From CAVQCA01 sp963710815 (lineage in GTDB: Bacteria > Pseudomonadota > Gammaproteobacteria > UBA9214): a stretch of 12,559 nucleotides of DNA. This document shows, in pieces, positions 7,380 through 12,559 of this stretch. The stretch is taken from the NCBI GenBank assembly GCA_963710815.1, contig CAVQCA010000104.1:1-12559 (forward strand), given 5' to 3'. A program made the translations under genes and the position numbers. The notes under the pieces were generated by a model that worked only from the letters and a program-made list of their open reading frames with translations, was not told the DNA's origin and made no database searches. Position 1 is the stretch's first letter. Each line of letters opens with the position of its first letter.

Positions 7380-8009
7380 CGGTCGGTCCCTGGCCGATGA
7401 ACGTTTATGTTGTGATTTGCGGGGAAACCGGGGCCAGCGCTATCATCGATCCCGGCGCGGAGGCCGGAGGAAATTCTGGCGTTGGCGGCCGGCACTCGAG
7501 TCGAGCGATCTTGCTCACTCATGCGCATAGCGACCATATCGGCGCCCTGGCAAAAGTCAAGGCGCTACCGGCGCTCCGGTCTACCTGCACCCCAATGAAG
7601 CGCTCAAGTTCGGTATCGGGTATGATGTGCCTCTGGAGACGGGACCTCCGGCGGTCCGATGATCCCGATAGGTAATTACCAATTGCGGGCTATTTTCACC
7701 CCGGGGCATACCCCTGGGATGATCTGCTATTCACTGGGCGGAGATCCGGATCAAATGGACGAGCCACGTGTGCTGGTCGGGGATGCGCTTTTCGTCGGCG
7801 GTCCTGGGCAAACTGAAACTCCACAAGAATTTGCCACCAGCATGCGGACCATGCAGCAAGTGATTTTTAGCTGGCCTGACCGGACACGTTTCTATCCCGG
7901 CCACGGTCCCAGCGGGACGATTGGTGAGGAGCGCCCCGCTTTCGAAGCCTTCGTGGCGCGTGGCTGGTCGCCCGATTTATGTGGGGATGTCACCTGGACT
8001 GGCGGTTAA
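7355..8009 (+). CDS. MBL-fold metallo-hydrolase, glyoxalase-II-like (several frame breaks)
   Basis: Predicted zinc-dependent hydrolase of thioesters or related compounds in the cytoplasm. The start is TTG 7355, chosen because AGGAGGG ends four bases before it and MPGKLLVKSVGPWPMNVYVVI matches family N-termini. Metal motifs are ILLTHAHSDHIGAL (HxHxDH), IFTPGHTPGMICYSLGG, VLVGDALFVGGPGQT and FYPGHGPSGTIGEERP, so all ligands are present. Between them the frame breaks about four times (near 7469, 7503, 7565 and 7650); other frames supply EEILALAAGTRVER and ATGAPVYLHPNEALKFGIGYD. Corrected length is about 217 aa, usual for small glyoxalase-II proteins. It lies 115 bases after the dehydrogenase, possibly in one transcript. 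Its stop TAA (8007-8009) overlaps the stop of the convergent aldo/keto reductase. Unlike the CstB-like protein it has no rhodanese part. Confidence 0.85.
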
Positions 8010-8944
8010 TCGCCCGCTAAGATCGTCTGGATTTTCGAGAGATCTTCTGAAGTCAGCTTCCAATCGGCTGCCCGGGCATTTGCCTGCACGTGCTCGACCT
8101 TTGTGGCGCCTGAGATCACCGAGCTGACCTGTGGTTGGCCAAGCAGCCAGGCATGTGCCAGTTCATTCAGTGTGTGGCCGTTTGCTTTGGCCCAGGCGCT
8201 CAATTTTTCGATCTTGTCGTAATTTTCAGGATTCATATAGCGCTGCACATAGGCGCTTGTTTCACCACGCGAGCCTTTGGGCGGCGCCTCGCCCCGCTGA
8301 TATTTGCCGGTCAGAAAACCGCCTGCCAGCGGAAAATAGGGCAGGATGCCGATGTCAAAATATTGGCAGGCTGGGATCAGCTCTTGCTCGATACCCCGTT
8401 CCAGCATATGGTAATGCGGTTGGATCGATACAAATTGCGTCCAGCCTTTGAATTCTGCCAGTGCGTTGGACCAGGTCAACTGCCAGGCGCTGAAATTTGA
8501 AGCCCCGATATAGCGTACTTTGCCTGAGCGCAGCAGGTCTTCCAGAGCGCGCAGCGTCTCATCGATTGGCGTTTCGTCATCCCAACTGTGAATTTGATAC
8601 AGATCGATCCATTCGCGTCCCAGGCGTCGCAGGCTGTTTTCGACGCCGGTCAGGATGTGCTGGCGGGAGGCGCCTGCATCGTTGGGCGCCTCACTCAGCC
8701 GGTGGCGCACCTTGGTGGCGATCAGCGCTTCTCCTTGTAACCCTGCCAGGGCTTTGCCGATGGTTTCTTCCGATCGTCCGCCCTGATAAGTATCGGCGGT
8801 GTCGATAAAATTGACACCTGCATCCAGCGCGGCCTGCAGAATATTTTTGGCGGTTTCAAAATCTACTTTGCCCCCGAATTGGTTGGTGCCCAGGCCGATG
8901 GCGGAAACCTTCAACCCGGACGACCCCAGACGACGGTAATGCAT
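8006..8944 (-). CDS. Aldo/keto reductase
   Basis: Intact 312-aa NAD(P)H-dependent carbonyl reductase with a TIM-barrel fold, cytoplasmic. MHYRRLGSSGLKVSAIGLGT is the standard N-terminus. The catalytic tetrad is visible: Asp and Tyr in FIDTADTYQGGRSEETIGKAL, Lys in ALIATKVRHR, His in WIDLYQIHSWDDETPI. Cofactor-loop elements follow (YIGASNFSAWQL, VSSVISGATKVEHVQANA). ATG 8944 has GGAGG six bases upstream (GGAGGTTAACC). As one of only two clean genes here it shows that the local sequence is not uniformly error-prone. It is transcribed alone, convergent with the MBL hydrolase. The substrate is unknown; the family covers sugar aldehydes, ketones and xenobiotics. Confidence 0.95.
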   Translation of the reverse strand: MHYRRLGSSGLKVSAIGLGTNQFGGKVDFETAKNILQAALDAGVNFIDTADTYQGGRSEETIGKALAGLQGEALIATKVRHRLSEAPNDAGASRQHILTGVENSLRRLGREWIDLYQIHSWDDETPIDETLRALEDLLRSGKVRYIGASNFSAWQLTWSNALAEFKGWTQFVSIQPHYHMLERGIEQELIPACQYFDIGILPYFPLAGGFLTGKYQRGEAPPKGSRGETSAYVQRYMNPENYDKIEKLSAWAKANGHTLNELAHAWLLGQPQVSSVISGATKVEHVQANARAADWKLTSEDLSKIQTILAGD

Positions 8945-8996
8945 GGTTAACCTCCATATGTTAGTTTGTTCTTTCGTCCTGCCTATTCTACCCTAT

Positions 8997-9044
8997 TCCC
9001 CCACTGGCAGGAGCAACGCATGAATGACCCCAATCAGTGGGGGA
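8997..9044. repeat. 10-base inverted repeat upstream of the aldo/keto reductase
   Basis: TCCCCCACTG (8997-9006) and CAGTGGGGGA (9035-9044) match perfectly across 28 bases. They lie 50-100 bases before the reductase start. A TAGAAT (minus strand, 8990-8985) could be the reductase -10, but no good -35 is found. Operator or leader structure; unproven. Confidence 0.4.
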
Positions 9045-9061
9045 GGCGGAGATGCTTTGCA

Positions 9062-9076
9062 AACTGTGGTACAGTT
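9062..9076. promoter_or_regulatory. Operator-like palindrome AACTGT-GGT-ACAGTT
   Basis: Perfect 6-3-6 inverted repeat in the gap between the divergent aldo/keto reductase and MscS genes. Its size suits a dimeric regulator. No family is assigned, and no clear promoter elements flank it. Confidence 0.35.
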
Positions 9077-9080
9077 AAGT

Positions 9081-9106
9081 GCCGGCGTTTTACTGCCCGG
9101 CTTTTT
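9081..9106 (+). terminator. Weak terminator-like hairpin with T-run
   Basis: GCCGG (9081-9085) and CCGGC (9097-9101) with an 11-base loop, followed directly by TTTTT. The stem is short, and no plus-strand gene ends just before it, so it may be an attenuator for the MscS gene that starts 70 bases later, or chance. Confidence 0.3.
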
Positions 9107-9176
9107 AAAGTCCCATTCGATCCAAATTCTTGTATGAAATAAGCTCAACGCATCCATTGCTTGGAGGAGAGTGAAA

Positions 9177-9525
9177 ATGGATTTCTTAAACCTGGTAATT
9201 TACGGGGAAAAACTTCAGAACTGGTTAATTGGGCTGGGAATATTCCTGGCGACTTTCCTGATCTTGCGGCTGGCCAAAAGCTTGCTAACGAGCACATTTT
9301 AAAAGCCTTGGCGATTCAGCCCTGAACTTTGAGACCGTCTACACGTTAAGCACCCCGGACTTCAGTCAATACATGGACAAACAGCAAGCCATTAACCTGG
9401 CGTTATTCAAAAGCTTTTCCGAAGAAGGCATCGAATTTGCCTACCCCACACAGACGCTCTTTCTGGAAAGAAATGGTGTGGGTGATTTCACAAAAGAACT
9501 GCAAAAAATCAAACTGTCACCTTGA
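9177..9525 (+). pseudogene. MscS-type mechanosensitive channel remnant with its middle deleted
   Basis: MscS channels open under membrane tension to release solutes. ATG 9177, after GGAGGAG, encodes 41 residues ending at TAA 9302. They look like the first membrane helix of the family: an amphipathic start, then WLIGLGIFLATFLILRLAKSLL. In another frame, bases 9301-9525 encode KSLGDSALNFETVYTLSTPD, then MDKQQAINLALFKSF and EEGIEFAYPTQTLFLERNG, the C-terminal MscS domain. The pore helix (TM3) and beta domain, about 200 codons, are absent; the junction lies at about 9296-9305. The piece cannot form a channel. Either the genome suffered an internal deletion or the assembly collapsed here. The 42-codon ORF alone might pass for a small membrane protein, but the C-terminal match beside it argues for a broken channel gene. 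Confidence 0.75.
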
Positions 9526-9550
9526 CGCGCTAAAGGGCGTATGGTAAACT
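9522..9550 (+). promoter_or_regulatory. Sigma70 promoter of tRNA-Asp
   Basis: TTGACG (9522-9527), 17 bases, then TAAACT (9545-9550). Transcription would start about ten bases before the mature tRNA end at 9568. The -35 overlaps the TGA (9523-9525) of the MscS remnant. Confidence 0.75.
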
Positions 9551-9567
9551 ACTGCCCGCAACAAAAA

Positions 9568-9641
9568 GGTCCCGTGGTGTAGCGGCCAAACATGCGGCCC
9601 TGTCAAGGCCGAGATCGCGGGTTCGAATCCCGTCGGGACCG
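9568..9641 (+). tRNA. tRNA-Asp (anticodon GTC)
   Basis: Complete cloverleaf of 74 bases. Acceptor stem GGTCCCG/CGGGACC (9568-9574, 9634-9640) with discriminator G9641. The anticodon arm is CGGCC-CTGTCAA-GGCCG, with GTC at 9602-9604, reading GAC and GAU codons. The T arm has the GTTCGAATC consensus. CCA is not encoded; GCT follows. It has its own promoter upstream and a terminator downstream, so it is a single-gene unit. No integrase or attachment-site repeat is visible next to it. Confidence 0.97.
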
Positions 9642-9644
9642 CTG

Positions 9645-9672
9645 ATCGCTCAGCAAGTGCTGGGCGATTTTG
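9645..9672 (+). terminator. Rho-independent terminator of tRNA-Asp
   Basis: ATCGCTCAGC pairs with GCTGGGCGAT (9645-9654, 9659-9668; one G-T pair) around a four-base loop, followed by TTTTGCGTTT. It begins four bases after the tRNA. Confidence 0.75.
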
Positions 9673-9732
9673 CGTTTAAATATCTTTCCTTTGGTAATAT
9701 TTTGCGCTGATTTCATTTTCTCTCGAAGATTT

Positions 9733-9770
9733 ATGAGCGAAAATGATTGAAAAAGTCGTTTTTCGCTCAT
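9733..9770. promoter_or_regulatory. 11-base inverted repeat upstream of the epimerase, probable DeoR-family operator
   Basis: ATGAGCGAAAA (9733-9743) and TTTTCGCTCAT (9760-9770) are perfect arms 16 bases apart. It ends just before the promoter -35 (9774). AGCGAAAATGATT (9736-9748) matches AGCGAAATTAATT (11852-11864), upstream of the DeoR gene, at 11 of 13 bases. TTTCG/GAAA-rich repeats are typical DeoR-family sites. Binding by the DeoR protein encoded here is inferred. Confidence 0.5.
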
Positions 9771-9773
9771 TTC

Positions 9774-9804
9774 TTGAAATTTCTTGACGGATTAAGTGTA
9801 TAAT
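9774..9804 (+). promoter_or_regulatory. Probable promoter of the epimerase-DapA-family operon
   Basis: TTGAAA (9774-9779), 19 bases, then perfect TATAAT (9799-9804). The spacing is longer than ideal. The TTGACG at 9784-9789 is only nine bases from the -10 and cannot pair with it. The inverted repeat at 9733-9770 adjoins the -35. Confidence 0.5.
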
Positions 9805-9839
9805 TGTTTAACTTGGTTAAATTGGAGGATTCCCGCAAA

Positions 9840-10708
9840 ATGAGCATCCAGATTAGTGTCGTCACCGATGAAATCAGCGCTGATCCAGAGACCGCAATTG
9901 AGCTCGGCACGCAATGGGGGATCCAGGACCTCGAATTCCGCGGTTATTTTTTTGACCGTGTTCCGCTTTTTTCTTCCTATCAGAAGGCGCACCTCCAAGA
10001 GATCCTGCAGCGATATGAGGCTCGCATCGTCGCCATTGGCCGGGGCTCTTCAAAATCCCCTTTCCCTCCAAACCAGGCCCGCAGGCTTCTTTGAGTTGGT
10101 TAGCCCGTGCAGAATACGATCGCTGGGCGCAATCTCAAAAACTGCTGGATTACCATCTTACCGAACTATTACCGCGCTCGTTGGACTATGCTAACGAATT
10201 GGGGGCTCAACTCGTGCTGGTTTTTGGTTTCGATCGCTCGGGCATACCTGAGGGCGAAGCGCCGGATGAATTGCTGGAATATCTCTTCAAAGCAGCGGAA
10301 CGAGCCCAGACCGCCGGCTTAAAGCTGGCGGTCGAGAATGAGGCCGGGTTTTGGGCGGATTCTGGCGACCGTACCGCCCGGATGATAAGCGCCATCAACC
10401 ATCCCGCTCTGGGTGTCAATTGGGATCCGGGCAATGCATTTTTTGCCGGCGATATTTCCCACCCCGCATGGCTTTTCGGCCGTACGCGATGCAGTTTGGC
10501 ATGTGCATTATAAAGATGCGGCTCGTAACGATCGAGGGGAGTATTACTGTAATCAAGGCGAAATAGATTGGGAAGGCCAGGTACGGAGTTTAATCGAGGG
10601 AGGTTAGCGGGATATATATCTATTGAAACGCATATGAGCCCCAAGATCGCTGCAGCACAGGCTGCGTTGAAGAGGCTGCGCTCTTTAATCGGGCAGGAAA
10701 ATATGTAA
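9840..10708 (+). CDS. Sugar phosphate isomerase/epimerase, xylose-isomerase-like TIM barrel (three frame breaks)
   Basis: Metal-dependent isomerase or epimerase of a sugar or sugar acid. ATG 9840 is preceded by GGAGG at 11 bases; it reads MSIQISVVTDEISADPETAI. Metal-ligand motifs of the family are all present: Glu in LKLAVENEAGFWAD, Asp in GVNWDPGNAFFAGD, His in VWHVHYKDAARND, and Glu in GYISIETHMSPKI. Three single-base breaks are found: a missing base near 10039 (IPFPSKPGPQASLSWLARAEY follows), an extra C in the run 10462-10465 (PHGFSAVRDAVWHVHYKDA follows), and a missing base near 10606, which makes an early TAG. Undoing them gives exactly 290 codons with stop at 10706-10708, the usual size. 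The next gene starts 51 bases on and is probably cotranscribed. The exact substrate cannot be named. Confidence 0.85.
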
Positions 10709-10759
10709 AACAATCGAATTAGCCACCCAAACTGTCCGTTGTAAATCAGGAGATTGGTC

Positions 10760-11700
10760 ATGAACCATCTTAATCTGAAAGGGATCATCCCGGCGGTGAT
10801 CGTTCCGATGCGCAAAGATTATTCCATCGATTTTGAGGCTTTTAATACCTATCTGGAATGGGCGGTCAGCCAGGGTGTAGTCGGTTTGGCCGTCAATGTT
10901 GACACTGGCGAAGGCCCTTATTTGACCTCCGCTGAGCGGGTCAGGGTCATCCAGACAGCCAAAGAAGTGGCTGGCGATCGCTGTGCGATTATCGCCGGTG
11001 TGGGGGGACCTGGGACGATCATAGCTGAGGAAAATGCAAAGGCTGCTCGGGATGCCGGAGCAGACGCCTTGCTCGTTTTTCCGACCCCGGCTTTTTTGAA
11101 CGATCCTCTCGATCCAGAGATCCCTTATGCTTATCACAAAACCATCGCGGCTGCATCCGGATTACCGTTAATTGTTTTTCAATTGGGTCCGATCTTTGGG
11201 GGGCTGAATTATCCCCTGGATGCGCTTGCCAGAGTCCTGGCGCTGCCAGAAGTAATCGGTTTGAAAGATGCTTCGTTCGATGCGCAACGCTTTTCCATGA
11301 CACGCGATGTGGTACGCCAGGCCGATCACCCCATCACGCTTTTGACCGGCAATGATAATTTTCTGCTGGAGAGCTTCTTGCTGGGTGCGGAAGGCGGCTT
11401 GTTGGGTTACGGGGCGGTCGACGCGGGACTTCTGGTCGAGATGCTGAAGGCCGTACAGACCAGGGAATTCGACCGGGCTGCGGAGTTTCAGCCACGCGTG
11501 CAGGGCTTCTGTGATTATATTTATGACAGGCCGATTGGCGATTATCGACACGCTGCAAAGTCGCTTTGGTGCATATGGGCCTCTTGAAACCCGAACAGAC
11601 TTATATTCGTCCACCTTACCTGTCGCTTTGGGAAGCGGAGAAAGATGCGGCTCGCACGGCTGTCGAAAAAGCCGGGCTTTTACAAGTTCCAGTCGCCTGA
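10760..11700 (+). CDS. Dihydrodipicolinate synthase (DapA)/N-acetylneuraminate lyase-family aldolase or dehydratase (one frame break)
   Basis: TIM-barrel class I lyase using a Lys Schiff base. ATG 10760 after AGGAGA is preferred to the upstream TTG 10754. MNHLNLKGIIPAVIVPMRKD is the family start. Visible: VNVDTGEGPYLTSAERVRVI (in place of GTTGE), IIAGVGGPGTIIAEENAKAA, DALLVFPTPAF, EVIGLKDASFD with the catalytic Lys, and LLTGNDNFLLESFLLGAEGGLLGYGAV. The YNxPxRTG motif, which carries the catalytic Tyr and Arg of DapA, is replaced by PLIVFQLGPIFGG, so lysine synthesis is unlikely. A missing base near 11550 breaks the frame; RCKVALVHMGLLKPE and IRPPYLSLWEAEKDAARTAV follow to TGA 11698. Corrected length is 313 aa, normal. 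Pairing with an epimerase and a DeoR regulator suggests sugar-acid breakdown (inferred). Confidence 0.87.
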
Positions 11701-11727
11701 ATCTGTATTGATTTTGGGTCTATGAAT

Positions 11728-11769
11728 AAAACCGCAGGGACTGTCTATACGATTGTTTCTGCGGTTTTT
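11728..11769 (+). terminator. Rho-independent terminator of the epimerase-DapA-family operon
   Basis: Perfect ten-base stem AAAACCGCAG/CTGCGGTTTT (11728-11737, 11759-11768) with a 21-base loop and a T-run at its end. It lies 28 bases after the stop codon and separates this operon from the DeoR gene. Confidence 0.8.
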
Positions 11770-11805
11770 AATATTAATTTTAAAAGCGATCAAATTCGCT
11801 AAAAA

Positions 11806-11877
11806 GCAATCAGAAACTATTGACATTCCGTCAAAAACGGAATATTATATAAGCGAAATTAATTCTTTTCTGATTGC
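11806..11877. repeat. Long-range 11-base inverted repeat enclosing the DeoR promoter
   Basis: GCAATCAGAAA (11806-11816) and TTTCTGATTGC (11867-11877) are perfect arms 50 bases apart, with the promoter between them. A smaller pair, AGCGA/TCGCT (11785-11789, 11796-11800), lies just upstream. Two half-sites on either side of a promoter suit looping repression. Confidence 0.5.
11820..11848 (+). promoter_or_regulatory. Near-consensus promoter of the DeoR gene with an operator-like repeat in its spacer
   Basis: TTGACA (11820-11825), exactly 17 bases, then TATTAT (11843-11848). The spacer is nearly filled by an inverted repeat, ATTCCGT (11825-11831) and ACGGAAT (11837-11843), around CAAAA. A protein bound there would block RNA polymerase. 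Transcription would start near 11855, beside the AGCGAAATTAATT motif (11852-11864). Confidence 0.75.
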
Positions 11878-11917
11878 AATACCCCTGTTTTGTTTCTGAC
11901 AAGTTGATCGGACGACC

Positions 11918-12559
11918 ATGTTAAGTGTAGAAAGACACCAACAGATCCTCGACAAGTAATCAGCCGCAAATCAGTGCGAGTGAATGAGCTGAGTGATATT
12001 TTGGATGTCAGTGTCGCCACAATTCGCAGAGATCTCAGCCAGATGGAAGAAAGGGGCCTGCTCCAGCGCGTCCATGGAGGTGCGGTCCCCGTAGAGGACC
12101 CCGAAGAGCCCCCCATCTTGCATCGTAAAAATAAAAATGCTGAATACAAGCAGCGCATCGGCAAAGCCGCTGCAGACCTGGTTAAAGATAACGAGACGAT
12201 TATGGTTACCAGCGGTACCACTACGGAGGCCATGGTTCCCTTCTTGACCGGAAAAAGTGGCCTGACGGTGATCACCAATGCGATCAATATTGCTACACTG
12301 CTGACGCGTTATCCACATATCTCTGTGATTGTACTGGGCGGCTGGCTGCGCCATTCTGAGTTCTCTATGCACGGGCATTTCACGGACCAGGCGCTTCAGG
12401 ATCTGAACGTGGATAAAGTTTTCCACGGAGTTTTTGGATTGGATCCGGAAATTGGATTGACCGGCGCAGATATGCAGGAAGTGCAAACCGATCGAAAAAT
12501 CTTGAGCGCTGCCCGGGCGGTTAATCATCCTCGCCGACCACACAAAATTCGGAGTGGTC
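11918..12559 (+). CDS. DeoR-family transcriptional regulator, 3' end off window, two frame breaks
   Basis: Sugar-responsive repressor type. ATG 11918 gives MLSVERHQQILDK, then a missing base near 11957 makes an early TAA. The next frame continues ISRKSVRVNELSDILDVSVA and TIRRDLSQMEERGLLQRVHG, a clear DeoR helix-turn-helix at about residues 6-58. The C-terminal sugar-phosphate-sensing domain has DNETIMVTSGTTTEAMVPFL, LTVITNAINIATLL, VIVLGGWLRHSEFSMHG and KVFHGVFGLDPEIGLTGADM. An extra base at 12521-12524 breaks the frame again; removing it gives VIILADHTKFGVV, a family hallmark, up to the window end. About 214 of the usual 250-260 residues are present. The ribosome site is weak. It probably controls itself and the operon upstream through AGCGAAA-type sites (inferred). 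Confidence 0.88.

Noticed and set aside
9177..9302. Novel 41-residue small membrane protein
   Set aside because: The adjacent 9301-9525 segment is the C-terminal end of the MscS family, so the short ORF is better read as the first helix of a broken channel gene.
9568..9672. Integration site of a mobile element at the tRNA gene
   Set aside because: No integrase and no repeat of the tRNA 3' end are found in the window.
9784..9804. TTGACG paired with TATAAT as a promoter
   Set aside because: The spacing is only nine bases; TTGAAA at 9774 with 19 bases is the more plausible -35.
1..12559. CRISPR array, insertion sequence, toxin-antitoxin or phage defence genes
   Set aside because: No spaced direct repeats, transposase motifs or defence domains appear in any frame; all genes have housekeeping or metabolic families.

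Overview
The window looks like a stretch of bacterial chromosome, most likely from Chloroflexota (Anaerolineae-like). This rests on protein style and gene mix only; there is no rRNA or marker gene to fix it. Sigma70-type promoters, GGAGG-type ribosome sites and mid-range GC fit. No CRISPR array, transposase, phage gene or integrase is visible. Nearly every gene longer than about 600 bases is broken by single-base frame changes that can be undone without losing family motifs. Only the membrane rhodanese and the aldo/keto reductase read cleanly. I read most breaks as assembly indel errors (some lie in G or C runs, others do not), so the genes are annotated across the breaks with true starts and stops where these can be found.

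Region 1 (1-4925, minus strand) is a probable sulfur-handling operon read right to left. It starts with a CstB-like three-domain protein (metallo-beta-lactamase persulfide dioxygenase, pseudo-rhodanese, active rhodanese). Next come a membrane-anchored rhodanese, an FAD/NAD oxidoreductase whose redox Cys pair and catalytic His are replaced, and a SulP anion transporter running off the left edge. By analogy with staphylococcal cst operons, the set would oxidise and move sulfane sulfur and transport the resulting oxyanion. The divergent 322-base gap (4926-5247) holds a LysR-type operator and a well-placed promoter for the operon.

Region 2 (5248-8009, plus) carries a LysR regulator, a D-2-hydroxyacid dehydrogenase and a glyoxalase-II-like MBL hydrolase. 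Regulator and dehydrogenase are in one open frame as sequenced, which may be a true fusion or an indel artefact. An intact aldo/keto reductase (8006-8944, minus) converges on the hydrolase with overlapping stop codons.

Region 3 (8945-9672) holds several inverted repeats, an MscS-type channel reduced to its first membrane helix plus its C-terminal end, and a tRNA-Asp(GTC) with its own promoter and terminator.

Region 4 (9673-12559, plus) is a probable sugar-acid catabolic unit: a TIM-barrel sugar isomerase/epimerase, a DapA-family aldolase/dehydratase lacking the usual Tyr, a strong terminator, and a DeoR-family regulator with a near-consensus promoter and an operator-like repeat in its spacer. 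A related AGCGAAA-type motif precedes both the epimerase and the regulator, suggesting that the DeoR protein controls both.
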